From Chromatiaceae bacterium (GTDB lineage Bacteria > Pseudomonadota > Gammaproteobacteria > Chromatiales > Chromatiaceae): a stretch of DNA of 48,695 nt. The first letter of the stretch is position 1. Every line of letters starts with the position of its first letter. The stretch covers positions 1 through 48,695 of the forward strand of contig JAHEJD010000015.1 in the NCBI GenBank assembly GCA_024639005.1, in the 5' to 3' direction. The notes below the pieces were generated by a model that did not search any database, was not told the DNA's origin, and was given only the letters and a program-made list of their open reading frames with translations. Positions 1-8,915 of this stretch are shown here, in pieces. Position numbers and translations under genes: made by a program.

Positions 1-687
1 GCCATCGCCGGCGGCGGCGGACTGCTGGCATTACCGGCAATCCTATGGGCCGGGCTGCCGCCGATACAGGCGCTGGCGACCAACAAGCTGCAGGGCAGCT
101 TTGGCACCCTGACCGCCTCGTACAACTACTGGCGACGTGGCGAGATCGATGTCAAGCGTCTGCGCATTCCGATCCTGATGACGTTCATCGGTTCGGCATC
201 GGGCACCCTGGTCGTGCAACGCGTTTCGTCGACGCTGCTCGACCAGGTCGTCCCCGCACTGTTGATCGGTTTCGCACTGTATTTTCTGTTCTCCCCGCGG
301 ATCGGTGACGAGGACGCCCATCACCGCATCAGCCATGGGCTGTTCGGTCTGTTGATCGGCTTCAGCATCGGCTTCTACGACGGCTTCTTCGGGCCCGGCA
401 CCGGCAGCTTTTTCGCCGCGGCCTTCGTGCTGCTGCTCGGCTACAACCTGCGTCGCGCCACCGCTGGCACCAAGATCCTCAACTTCACCAGCAATATCGC
501 CTCGCTGATGTTCTTCGCGATGGCTGGGCAGGTCATCTGGCAAATCGGCCTGCCGATGGGGCTGGCGCAGATGGCCGGCGCCTGGATCGGTTCGCACCTG
601 GTGATCCGTCACGGCACGCGGCTGATACGGCCGCTGCTGGTCGCGGTCTCGCTGGCGATATCGCTCAAGTTGTTGTTGAGCGATTAA
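1..687 (+). CDS. TauE/SafE (TSUP) family permease, 5' truncated by window edge
   Basis: The reading frame is open from base 1 and ends at TAA 685-687, leaving 228 residues of the C-terminal part. The visible start has the Gly-rich helix and the ATNKLQGSFG segment typical of TSUP permeases; the second half repeats the pattern with GFYDGFFGPGTGSFF and TKILNFTSN, the paired motifs of this duplicated-fold family. About six to seven hydrophobic helices are visible. Members export or import sulfite, sulfoacetate or other small organosulfur anions across the inner membrane; the substrate cannot be read from sequence. The stop overlaps the stop of the convergent SQR-like gene by 4 bp. That neighbour makes a sulfur substrate plausible, which is inference. 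Confidence 0.9.
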   Translation, partial: AIAGGGGLLALPAILWAGLPPIQALATNKLQGSFGTLTASYNYWRRGEIDVKRLRIPILMTFIGSASGTLVVQRVSSTLLDQVVPALLIGFALYFLFSPRIGDEDAHHRISHGLFGLLIGFSIGFYDGFFGPGTGSFFAAAFVLLLGYNLRRATAGTKILNFTSNIASLMFFAMAGQVIWQIGLPMGLAQMAGAWIGSHLVIRHGTRLIRPLLVAVSLAISLKLLLSD

Positions 688-1811
688 CGATACTTGCGCA
701 GGTACCACCACTCGAACGCGCGTTTGGCCCAGTGGAAGCCGATAAAGGACGGGGTGACAATGTTTCTGTTCGGTGTCCGGGTCACCAGCAGCCCGCTGTT
801 GCGCGAGTCGACGATGCAGATCAGCTCCGACTTAAAGGTCTGGCTGGGCCGCCGGCCCTGGAAATCGCCCATTAGATTGGCCACCGCCGCCTCGGCCTGC
901 AGATCCGCCATATGCGCCTGCTTGGGCATCCACTCCGGACCCGGGAAGCTGCCCGAATCGCCGGCCACATAGACTTTACCCCAGCCCTCGACCTGACAAT
1001 ACTGATCGGCCTTGATCATGCCGCCCGGAGAGCGCGGCAGATCGGTGTTGTCGAACCACTGATTGCCCGTCATGCCAGGCATGAACAGAATCAGGTCGGC
1101 GTCGAATTCGGCGCCCTCGGTTATCACTTTGTCTGCCTCGAATGCCTTTAGCTTGTGTCCAAGGTAGGTCGCGATATTGCGCTTGCCCATTTCTCGCAGC
1201 AGTCCCTCCACTGCCTTCGGCCCCAGCCGCTGACCGGGTTTCTCTGCCGGCGTGAAGAATGCCAACTTGAACCTGTCGCGCCGCCCTTGCTTGCGCAGCC
1301 AGGAATCGATGCCAAACAGGAACTCGAACACCGGCCCGCCGCGCATCGCCGCGGGTTCCATGGGATTGCCGGCAAATCCGAATGCCAACGTGCCACCGTC
1401 CATCTCGGCAAGGCGGTCGCGCACCTTCGCGATCACCTCCACCCCACCACATGGCAGATAGGAATGTTCGATACCCGGCAGTTTGCGAAGAAAACGGCCG
1501 CCGCAGGCGATGATCAGGCCGTCGTTCGACACCTCACCCTGATCGGTGACCACTACCCGCCCGGCGTCGCGCAGCCCCTGCGCCGAGGACGGGTGAAAGG
1601 TCACGCCCATGCGATCAAAAAACCCGCTCAGCGGAATCACCAGATCCTCGGGCCGGCGCAGGCCGGTGGGAATCCAGATAGTGCCGGGGTAGTAGACAAA
1701 TGACGGCTGCGGCGCGATCACATCGATCCCGAGGCTGGCATCCGCGGCTCGCAGCTTGCGAACGGCAGTTAGCGCGGCAAACCCGGCGCCGATGACGGTG
1801 ACTCGTGGCAT
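684..1811 (-). CDS. FAD-dependent oxidoreductase, sulfide:quinone oxidoreductase-like
   Basis: A protein of 375 residues. I place the start at the ATG at 1811 because GGAGAG lies 8 bp upstream; an in-frame TTG two codons earlier lacks this. The N-terminus has the dinucleotide-binding fold (VTVIGAGFAAL), and VYVAGDSG near the C-terminus is the second FAD-contact motif of the SQR / flavocytochrome c family. Cysteines in LIIACGG and YLPCGG lie in the region where SQRs keep redox cysteines, but I cannot confirm the full three-Cys set, so the enzyme may be an SQR-like protein of a divergent type. The expected role is oxidation of sulfide or a related sulfur compound with electron transfer to quinone at the membrane. 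It is convergent with the TSUP permease. Confidence 0.8.
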   Translation of the reverse strand: MPRVTVIGAGFAALTAVRKLRAADASLGIDVIAPQPSFVYYPGTIWIPTGLRRPEDLVIPLSGFFDRMGVTFHPSSAQGLRDAGRVVVTDQGEVSNDGLIIACGGRFLRKLPGIEHSYLPCGGVEVIAKVRDRLAEMDGGTLAFGFAGNPMEPAAMRGGPVFEFLFGIDSWLRKQGRRDRFKLAFFTPAEKPGQRLGPKAVEGLLREMGKRNIATYLGHKLKAFEADKVITEGAEFDADLILFMPGMTGNQWFDNTDLPRSPGGMIKADQYCQVEGWGKVYVAGDSGSFPGPEWMPKQAHMADLQAEAAVANLMGDFQGRRPSQTFKSELICIVDSRNSGLLVTRTPNRNIVTPSFIGFHWAKRAFEWWYLRKYR

Positions 1812-1879
1812 CTGCAAGACTCTCCTCGACTGCGTGGAATCGCATTCTAAGGCTGCGGCAACGAGATGTCAGACACTAG

Positions 1880-2053
1880 CCGCTTATCTCACCGGGTTTC
1901 GTCGCGAGGGCGGCGAGATGCCGCTGCGACGGGGGGCACGCAGTGAAAGACGGTGCCGGCGTAGCCGACACTACGTCAAACCGGCTGTAACGAGTACGCC
2001 CCGACGCAGCGAGCATAACGGCGTCCGCAGCAGGAAGTTGGTTAGATAAGCGG
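1880..2053. repeat. Dispersed inverted-end repeat, full copy A (174 bp)
   Basis: The ends are ccgcttatctcacc (1880-1893) and ggttagataagcgg (2040-2053), complementary at 13 of 14 positions. The interior has no credible gene. It aligns along its whole length, with clear divergence, to 48291-48466, and its ends recur at 20013-20058 and 27436-27493. It lies between the divergent SQR-like and HerA genes. Size, inverted ends and lack of coding capacity resemble a MITE; no target-site duplication is evident. Confidence 0.8.
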
Positions 2054-2131
2054 GCCGAGACCCGGAGATCCTTGGGAAATGACCGGGTTGCCGGTATTCT
2101 TGCCGCACGCAGCTGCAACGAACGGACGCTC

Positions 2132-3772
2132 ATGACAGACACCCATCCCGGCTTCCTGGGCACATTGACGGATATCTCGGGCGGTCGATTCATCGCTCGA
2201 CTGCACGACCACAACGACACCTTCGACGCCTATCGGGATATCGGCGCGGAATCGATCAGCGTCGGTCAGGTAGGTAGCTACGTGATCGCCAAGAGCAAGC
2301 AAGAACAGGTGCTGTGTCAGGTGATACGTGCCTGGGAGGAGTCGCGCGAGCACAATACCGAGCGGCTGCTGCACCTGCTGCCACTGGGTGAAGTGACCGA
2401 TGACGGCCGCTTTTTTCGCGGCGTCGGACGCTATCCGCCGCTGCAGACACCGGTCTATGTCGCTGAAGGCACCCAGCTGGAGACCATGTTCGATGCCGTT
2501 CGCCGCTATGGCCTGCACATCGGGCGACTTAGCCAGCGTGCCGAGCTTCGCGTCTATGTAGAACCGAATCTGCTGTTCAACCGCCATGTCGCAGTGCTGG
2601 GACAGTCAGGTTCAGGCAAGTCGTGGGCGGTGAGCAGCCTTTTGCAACGCACCGTCAAGCTGATGCCCAAGGCGCATATCGTCCTGCTGGACCTGCACGG
2701 CGAATACGGCTGGCGCGACGAAAAGGGTATTTTCCACAGCGCCTTTCCCGTCGATATGGTGCGCCATGTAGATGCCCGCAGTCTGGAGATACCCTACTGG
2801 CTGCTGACCTACAGCGAACTGGTTGACCTACTGATAGATCGCACCGATCCAAACGCCTCGCTACAGGTGTCGTTCATGCGCGAGGTGCTGCACACCTTGC
2901 GCAAGAAGGGCAACGAATACCTGGGCATCGACCGCTTGTCGGTCGACTCACCGGTATTCTTCTCGCTGAAGGACATGTATGTGCATTTCAAGCAGGCCAA
3001 CGAACAGCAGTTCGATTTCGGCAAGTCCAAGGGCCCACTTTTCGGCGCATTCGACGAATTCCTGGTGCGTTTCCAGGCGATGTTCAACGACTCGCGCTAC
3101 GACTTTCTGTTTCGCCCGCGACGACGGCTCAAATCACTCGACCTCGAGGGCCTGTTGCGCGACTTTATCGGCCTAGGTGAACCGAAGCGGCAGATTACCG
3201 TGATCGATCTCAGCGCCGTGCCGCACGACGTGCGGCCCACGGTGTCCTCACAAATCGGCCGGCTGGCATTCGAGTTCAACTACTGGAATCCCCAACGGCG
3301 CGAGTTTCCGATCCTGCTGGTGTGCGAAGAGGCGCATCAGTACATCCCGCGCGAGGCGGACGTACAGCATCAGGGCAGCCGGCGGGCAATGGAACGGATT
3401 GCCAAAGAGGGTCGAAAATACGGCGTCGGGCTGTGCGTGGTAAGCCAGCGCCCCACCGAACTGTCCGAGACGGTACTGTCCCAGTGCAGCAATTTCCTCT
3501 GCCTGCGCACTACCAATCCCGAAGACCAGCAGTACATCCGGAGGCTAATGCCCGAGGGTGAACAGGACCTGGCCGACGTCTTGACTACACTGCGCCGCGG
3601 CGAGGCCCTGGCAGTGGGTGAGGCCATCCCGTTGCCAACCCGTGTCCGTTTGTATCCCCCCGATCCGGCGCCCGAGAGCAGCGATACGCCAGTCGCCGAG
3701 AGCTGGCGCACCGGCCCCGACGACCTTAATGTAAGCCGCATCGTCGAGCACTGGTGGCGCCAGCAACGCTGA
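2132..3772 (+). CDS. HerA/FtsK-type P-loop ATPase (DUF87 family)
   Basis: A protein of 546 residues, started at the ATG at 2132; the frame is open further upstream but lacks similarity there. A HAS-barrel-like N-terminal domain (about residues 1-110) precedes the motor. Walker A is GQSGSGKS at 157-164 and Walker B is ILLVCEE at 394-400, followed by a conserved VVSQRPTELSETVLSQC segment that carries the sensor/arginine region of HerA ATPases. HerA proteins form hexamers that translocate double-stranded DNA, classically with the nuclease NurA in archaea and with various effectors in bacterial defence. No NurA is encoded nearby; the only companion is the small ORF 13 bp downstream. The role in this genome is unknown. 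Confidence 0.85.
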   Translation: MTDTHPGFLGTLTDISGGRFIARLHDHNDTFDAYRDIGAESISVGQVGSYVIAKSKQEQVLCQVIRAWEESREHNTERLLHLLPLGEVTDDGRFFRGVGRYPPLQTPVYVAEGTQLETMFDAVRRYGLHIGRLSQRAELRVYVEPNLLFNRHVAVLGQSGSGKSWAVSSLLQRTVKLMPKAHIVLLDLHGEYGWRDEKGIFHSAFPVDMVRHVDARSLEIPYWLLTYSELVDLLIDRTDPNASLQVSFMREVLHTLRKKGNEYLGIDRLSVDSPVFFSLKDMYVHFKQANEQQFDFGKSKGPLFGAFDEFLVRFQAMFNDSRYDFLFRPRRRLKSLDLEGLLRDFIGLGEPKRQITVIDLSAVPHDVRPTVSSQIGRLAFEFNYWNPQRREFPILLVCEEAHQYIPREADVQHQGSRRAMERIAKEGRKYGVGLCVVSQRPTELSETVLSQCSNFLCLRTTNPEDQQYIRRLMPEGEQDLADVLTTLRRGEALAVGEAIPLPTRVRLYPPDPAPESSDTPVAESWRTGPDDLNVSRIVEHWWRQQR

Positions 3773-3785
3773 GACGGAGAGCCGC

Positions 3786-4025
3786 ATGTCAGACGACAAC
3801 ATCCTGCCCTTCCCCGATCGATTGCGTAACGCCATCGACGAACAGGCATGGCAGACGTTGCAGGGCGAGTTCTATCTCGATTGTTATTTCGCCCATCACG
3901 GCAGGGCCGCCGAGGACCCGGAGGAGCTGCGCGCCTGGCTGAACGAGGTCAAGCTGTTCGCCGACACCGAGAAACCCTTCTTTCGCGGCTGGCTGATGCG
4001 GCGTCTGAGCGAACCTGACCTCTGA
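3786..4025 (+). CDS. Small hypothetical protein downstream of HerA-like ATPase
   Basis: A 79-residue acidic protein that starts 13 bp after the HerA-like stop with GAGACGGAGAG as ribosome-binding site, so it is probably co-transcribed. It is rich in Trp, Phe and Glu, has no membrane segment and no Cys pair, and ends in an amphipathic stretch (KPFFRGWLMRRLSEPDL). I do not recognise the family. Position and spacing suggest an accessory subunit of the ATPase, which is inference. Confidence 0.65.
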   Translation: MSDDNILPFPDRLRNAIDEQAWQTLQGEFYLDCYFAHHGRAAEDPEELRAWLNEVKLFADTEKPFFRGWLMRRLSEPDL

Positions 4026-4045
4026 GGTGCAGCGCGGCCGCCCGA

Positions 4046-5320
4046 TCAGGCCGCAGCAGCGAGCGCCTGATCGATGTCCGCGATGATGTCGTCGACGTGT
4101 TCGATGCCGATCGACAGACGTACCATGTCTTCGCGCACGCCGGCCGAGACCAGTTCCTCAGGCCCCAGCTGGCGGTGCGTGGTGGTGGCCGGGTGGCAGG
4201 CCAGCGACTTGGCGTCACCGATATTAACCAAACGGAGAATCATCTGCAGGGCGTCGATAAACTGGGCTCCGGCCGCTTTGCCCCCTCGGATGCCGAAGCT
4301 GAGGATGCCGGACGCCTTACCGCCGGTAATCTTCTTACACAGCGTATGATAAGGGCTGTCGGACAGACCCGCATAGCTCACCCACTCCACCTGCGGATGG
4401 CGCTGCAGGTGTTCGGCGACCCGTTGTGCATTCTCGCAGTGGCGCTCCATGCGCAGACCAAGCGTCTCCAGCCCCTGCATGATCAAAAAGGCGTTTAGCG
4501 GGGATATGGCCGCCCCGGTGTTGCGCAGCGGCACCACGCGACAGCGGCCGATATAGGCCGCAGGGCCGAGCGCCTCGGTGTACACCACCCCGTGATAAGA
4601 GGGATCGGGTTCATTGAGCATCGGAAAACGCGCTGCGTGGGCCGCCCAGTCGAACTTACCCGAGTCGATGATGACGCCGCCAATGCTGGTGCCGTGACCC
4701 CCGATGTACTTGGTCAGCGAGTGGATCACGATGTCTGCCCCCAACTCGAATGCCTTACACAAAAAGGGCGTGGGCACGGTATTGTCGACGATCAGCGGCA
4801 CGCCATGGCGATGCGCGATCTCGGCCAGGGTAACGATATCCACCACATTGCCGGCCGGGTTGCCGATGGATTCGCAGAATAGCGCGCGCGTGTTGTCGTC
4901 AATGTGAGCCTCGAGAGCGGCATAGTCGTCATGCGATGCGAAGCGCACGTCGATACCCTGGCGGGGGAACGTATGCGCAAACAGATTGTAGGAACCGCCG
5001 TACAGCTGACTGGTGCTGACGATATTGCAGCCCACAGAGGCGAGACACTGGATCGAATAGGTGATCGCCGCCATGCCCGAGGCCACACACAAGGCCCCGA
5101 CTCCGCCCTCCATCTCGGTAAGACGCTGCTCCAGGACGGCCTGGGTAGGGTTCATGATGCGCGTGTAGATATTCCCCGCCACCTTGAGGTCGAATAGATC
5201 TGCACCATGCTGGGTGTCATCGAAGGTGAATGAGGTGGTCTGATAGATCGGGGTGGTTGCGGCATGCGTCGCCGGGTCACCGTCATAGCCGGCATGCAGG
5301 GCCAGGGTCTCGAGTTTCAT
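4046..5320 (-). CDS. metY: O-acetylhomoserine sulfhydrylase (Cys/Met metabolism PLP enzyme)
   Basis: A protein of 424 residues, the usual MetY length. The start at 5320 has GGAGGAG 6 bp upstream; an in-frame ATG at 5377 has none. The N-terminal METLALHAG-type signature (here KLETLALHAGYDGD) and PIYQTTSF, the phosphate-binding ASGMAA, and HSLTKYIGGHG with the PLP lysine identify the Cys/Met metabolism family; overall length and the insert around residues 230-260 favour MetY over MetB or MetZ. It joins sulfide to O-acetylhomoserine to form homocysteine in the cytoplasm. The gene stands alone, followed on the same strand by nothing and preceded by a glycosyltransferase gene 53 bp upstream. Confidence 0.9.
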   Translation of the reverse strand: MKLETLALHAGYDGDPATHAATTPIYQTTSFTFDDTQHGADLFDLKVAGNIYTRIMNPTQAVLEQRLTEMEGGVGALCVASGMAAITYSIQCLASVGCNIVSTSQLYGGSYNLFAHTFPRQGIDVRFASHDDYAALEAHIDDNTRALFCESIGNPAGNVVDIVTLAEIAHRHGVPLIVDNTVPTPFLCKAFELGADIVIHSLTKYIGGHGTSIGGVIIDSGKFDWAAHAARFPMLNEPDPSYHGVVYTEALGPAAYIGRCRVVPLRNTGAAISPLNAFLIMQGLETLGLRMERHCENAQRVAEHLQRHPQVEWVSYAGLSDSPYHTLCKKITGGKASGILSFGIRGGKAAGAQFIDALQMILRLVNIGDAKSLACHPATTTHRQLGPEELVSAGVREDMVRLSIGIEHVDDIIADIDQALAAAA

Positions 5321-5373
5321 TGGGGTCTCCTCCGTCTTTTTTGTGAACAGCGCCAGCCGCTGCGGGATGTGCT

Positions 5374-6594
5374 TCACATCATGATGTCTAACATACGATC
5401 ATAGGCGCTTTGGTAATTGGCTACCGATGTGGCCCAATTGCGCTCACTCTCGACAAATCGCCGGCCGGCCTGCTTCAACGACTCGCCGAGCCGTGAATCT
5501 TGCAACAACAGGGCCAGTTTCTCCGCGAGGCTCGCAGGATTGCCGGCCTCGTGCAATATGCCGGTCTCGCCATCCACGATCAGCTCCTTGTGGCCACCGA
5601 CATCAGAGGCGACGAACAGGCGCTTAAGCGCCATCGCCTCAAGCGGCTTGAGTGGCGTCACCAGTTCGGTGATGCGCATCGACTGGCGCGGATAGGCAAG
5701 GACATCAATAAGGCTGTAATAGTTCGCCACCTGCTGTTGCGGTACCCGCCCGGTGAACGTCGTTATGTCGGCGATGCCGAGCGTGAGGGATTTCCGGCGC
5801 AGCATCTCCTCGGCCGGCCCCCCGCCCACCAGAAGCACATGGAGCTCAGGAAACCGCTCGCGCAGCAGGCTAGCTGCCTCGAGTAACAGTTCGATGCCCT
5901 CGTAGAAATAGAACGAACCGATGAAACCGATGACCTGCCTGCCATTCAGACTGAGCTCGTTCCGTAGCGCCTCGTCCGCAGTTTCGATGGGCTGAAAGTT
6001 GTCGATGTCCACCGCATTCGGGATCACAGTAACCTTGTCGGCCGCGATGCCCCGAGCCACGATGTCCCGACGCAGTCCTTCGCAGATACAGAAACAGTGG
6101 TCGGAATGTCGCAGCGCCCAGGTCTCCAGGCCGCGCGTGATACGGTAGCGCAGATCGCCCTCCCGTGCCGTGCCATGACTGACCGCAGCATCCTCCCAGA
6201 AGCCGCGCACCTCGTAGCCAACCGGGATACCCAGCGCCCTGCCAACGCGGATCGCGGCAATGCCGTTCAAGGCCGGCGAATGGGCGTGCAGCAGGTCGGG
6301 CTTGCACTGCCGTGCAACCTCGGTGAGACGCCGTTCGAGGTCACGAATGACGGCATACTGATTGACGACCGGCAGGCGATGCAGCCATCGACTGCGTAAC
6401 CGGGTGCGGAAAAAATGCAGCCCTTCGACAGTCTCCTCGTCCGGCTGGTTGGCGACGGCCGCGGCATGCTTGGTACTGGTAACGTGTTCGGTTCCCCAGC
6501 CGCGCTGTCGCTGCTGGGTAAAGATCGACCGCGACCGGAAGGTATAACCGCTATGCAGCGGGATCGAATGGTCGAGCACATGGAGTATCAGCAT
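5374..6594 (-). CDS. GT4 glycosyltransferase, exosortase A-system-associated type
   Basis: A protein of 406 residues with two Rossmann halves. The N-terminus (LHVLDHSIPLHSGYTFRSR) followed by an HVTSTKH-like segment is characteristic of the glycosyltransferase subfamily that accompanies XrtA/PEP-CTERM exopolysaccharide loci. The donor-binding half has GFIGSFYFYEGIELLLEA and the acidic motif ELVTPLKPLEAMA (E-x7-E type retaining GT4). It probably adds a sugar to a lipid-linked exopolysaccharide intermediate on the cytoplasmic face. No exosortase, PEP-CTERM protein or chain-length regulator is in this window, so its pathway lies elsewhere or is cut off. The second GT4 gene lies 106 bp upstream on the same strand. 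Confidence 0.85.
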   Translation of the reverse strand: MLILHVLDHSIPLHSGYTFRSRSIFTQQRQRGWGTEHVTSTKHAAAVANQPDEETVEGLHFFRTRLRSRWLHRLPVVNQYAVIRDLERRLTEVARQCKPDLLHAHSPALNGIAAIRVGRALGIPVGYEVRGFWEDAAVSHGTAREGDLRYRITRGLETWALRHSDHCFCICEGLRRDIVARGIAADKVTVIPNAVDIDNFQPIETADEALRNELSLNGRQVIGFIGSFYFYEGIELLLEAASLLRERFPELHVLLVGGGPAEEMLRRKSLTLGIADITTFTGRVPQQQVANYYSLIDVLAYPRQSMRITELVTPLKPLEAMALKRLFVASDVGGHKELIVDGETGILHEAGNPASLAEKLALLLQDSRLGESLKQAGRRFVESERNWATSVANYQSAYDRMLDIMM

Positions 6595-6700
6595 CGGGTC
6601 GTGGCCATTTCAGCGACTTTAGATCGGGGCTTGGGTGCAGGCAGCCGGTCGCAGGGTAAGGCAGTGGCTGAGAGCCAATCGATCCGGTACCCTGCGGTCT

Positions 6701-7885
6701 TCATTCGTCCACCGCGAGGATGCGCCGGAATATCTCTACCTGGCCTCGCGAAGTGGCCTGCCAACTGAAGCCCTCCGCATAACGCCGCGTGGCATCGCGC
6801 GCCGGGGCATCGGCAAACAGCGCCTGCAGAGCAGCCACGATGGCAGCAGGACTGCGCTCGCGGGTCAATCGACCGGCGTCGGCGGAAGCGACCACCTCGG
6901 GCGTGCCGTCGACTGCCGTGGCGACGACTGGGGTGCCGCACGCCATGGACTCCAACAAGACGTTGGCCCAGCCCTCGCGGCTGGATGCCAGGACCAGTGC
7001 ATCCGCGGCCTGATAATGCTCGCGCAGTCCCTCTTGTGACAGACGCCCGGCGAAACGCACCCGATCGTGCAGCGACAGTTGCGCCACCAGGTCGCGCAAG
7101 GTCCCCTCTTCCGGCCCGTCACCGGCGATCACGAGATCCATGTGCGGCAGATCGCGCATCGCCTCGACTACTAGGTGATGGCCCTTGCGCTCGATCAGGT
7201 GACCGACCGATAGCAGCGTGATTCGTCCCCCGAAACCCAAGCGTTCGCGCAGCGTAGCCCGCGCAGTCGCGGGATGGAAGAACCCCAGATCCACGCCATT
7301 ACGCAACACGGTGACGCGCTCCTCGGGCACGCCGAGATCACGCAGGTAGTCCCGGAGAGCAGCGGCGACGGTAATCAGTTGCGCAGCCTTGCGCGTGACC
7401 TCCACGATCTGTCGCCGCGGCCCAGCGTAGCGCGGGATCAGGTTGAGGTCGGTACCACGGCCGGTGACGACAAACGGGCGCCCGAACTCAGCCGCGAGAT
7501 GCATTGCCGCCACCCCGTCGGGGTAGAAATAGTGGGCGTCGATAAGGTCAAAATCAAAGCCCGCGTCGCGCAGCCGCCGAACCTCGCTTCTTACCGCCCG
7601 ATACATCAACCAGGGCGCGATGCGCATACCGACCTTCGGGATCACAGGATAGCGTGGATGCCACACCTCGATGCCGTGACGCTGCTCATGCAATGCGACA
7701 TCGGCGAACTTGGCGTAGCTGCCAAACATCGGGCCGCGAAACGGGAACCATGGAACGGGCGCGACCACCTGTACGCTGACATCAGGAGTGAAGGCGAGCA
7801 ACTGGCGCAATCGATTCTCGACAAAGATGCCGTGCGACGTCTGCTGCGCATTGGGATACAGCGAGCTGAAGGTTAGGATTTTCAA
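6701..7885 (-). CDS. GT4 family glycosyltransferase
   Basis: A protein of 394 residues starting at a TTG at 7885; no ATG lies near the conserved MKILTFSSLYPN-like N-terminus. The first half holds GIFVENRLRQLL and the acceptor-side VTGRGTDLN; the second half holds TLLSVGHLIERKGHHLVVEAM and EGWANVLLESMACGTPVVAT, the nucleotide-sugar-binding E-x7-E region of GT4. This is a retaining cytoplasmic glycosyltransferase, probably in the same exopolysaccharide pathway as the neighbouring gene. Sugar donor and acceptor cannot be inferred. Confidence 0.85.
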   Translation of the reverse strand: MKILTFSSLYPNAQQTSHGIFVENRLRQLLAFTPDVSVQVVAPVPWFPFRGPMFGSYAKFADVALHEQRHGIEVWHPRYPVIPKVGMRIAPWLMYRAVRSEVRRLRDAGFDFDLIDAHYFYPDGVAAMHLAAEFGRPFVVTGRGTDLNLIPRYAGPRRQIVEVTRKAAQLITVAAALRDYLRDLGVPEERVTVLRNGVDLGFFHPATARATLRERLGFGGRITLLSVGHLIERKGHHLVVEAMRDLPHMDLVIAGDGPEEGTLRDLVAQLSLHDRVRFAGRLSQEGLREHYQAADALVLASSREGWANVLLESMACGTPVVATAVDGTPEVVASADAGRLTRERSPAAIVAALQALFADAPARDATRRYAEGFSWQATSRGQVEIFRRILAVDE

Positions 7886-7957
7886 GGCAACGGCGAACCC
7901 GTTGTCGGTCGGTGGCGCACAATCCCGTAGTCTGCACTCAAAGGCCGCCCCAGGTGC

Positions 7958-8899
7958 TCAGGGTCCGTCGTCCACCACACCCTCTTTCTTGACCTGCATC
8001 AGGTCTGCCTTGCTGACGCCAAGCATCAGGATCGCGGTGCTGGCGACATAGATCGAGGAGTAAGTACCGATCAAGACACCGATCAACAGCGCGAAGGCGA
8101 AGCCGTGGATGATCTCGCCGCCGAGAAAGAACAGCGCCAACAAAACCAGCAGCGTGGTCATCGAGGTCACCAGGGTGCGTGACAGGGTCTCATTGAGCGA
8201 ACGGTTGACGATGTCGACCGGCGTGCCCTTGCGCATCTTGCGGAAGTTCTCACGAATACGGTCGAAGACCACAATGGTGTCGTTCAGCGAGTAGCCGATA
8301 ACGGCCAGAACCGCAGCCAGAACCGGCAGGTCGAACTCGATCTGCAGCAGGGCGAACAGACCGACCGTGATAACTACGTCGTGCACCAGCGCGACGACAG
8401 AACCGACCGCAAAGCGCCATTCGAAGCGCATCGCGACATACATCAGGATCGCAATCAGCGCCACCAGAACTGCCAGCGCGCCATCTTCGGTCAACTCATC
8501 ACCGACCTGCGGTCCCACGAATTCAACCCGGCGCAGTTCCACCTCACTGTCGACCGCCTGCGACAGCGCCGCAAACACATCGTTGCTCAGTCGCGCACTG
8601 TCATCTCCCTCTCCGTCTCCGCCCCCAAGACGAATCAGTACGTCACGCGACGTGCCGAACTGCTGCACCGAGCTGTCGCCGTGCCCACTCTGCTCTAAGG
8701 CCGCACGCACGGCCTCGAGATCGGCGGGCTGCGCATAACCGACCTCTATCAGCGTGCCGCCGGTGAAATCGATACCGAGGTCCAGGCCTCGCACGACGAT
8801 GGAACCGATCGCGACGACGATCATAACGAGCGAAACAATCGCCGCGGTCTGGCGCTTGCCCATGAAATCGATTTGTTGACCGCTCTTGAGAATTCGCAT
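7958..8899 (-). CDS. secF: Protein translocase subunit SecF
   Basis: A protein of 313 residues, the normal SecF length. It has an N-terminal membrane helix, GLDLGIDFTGGT at the start of the periplasmic P1 domain, and the C-terminal five-helix RND-like bundle with GYSLNDTIVVFDRIREN. With SecD it uses the proton-motive force to pull proteins through SecYEG from the periplasmic side. It is the last gene of yajC-secD-secF, 16 bp after secD. A Glu/Gly/Asp-rich insert (about residues 95-105) within the periplasmic domain is unremarkable. Confidence 0.97.
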   Translation of the reverse strand: MRILKSGQQIDFMGKRQTAAIVSLVMIVVAIGSIVVRGLDLGIDFTGGTLIEVGYAQPADLEAVRAALEQSGHGDSSVQQFGTSRDVLIRLGGGDGEGDDSARLSNDVFAALSQAVDSEVELRRVEFVGPQVGDELTEDGALAVLVALIAILMYVAMRFEWRFAVGSVVALVHDVVITVGLFALLQIEFDLPVLAAVLAVIGYSLNDTIVVFDRIRENFRKMRKGTPVDIVNRSLNETLSRTLVTSMTTLLVLLALFFLGGEIIHGFAFALLIGVLIGTYSSIYVASTAILMLGVSKADLMQVKKEGVVDDGP

Positions 8900-8915
8900 G
8901 ACTGATCCTGAGGGG

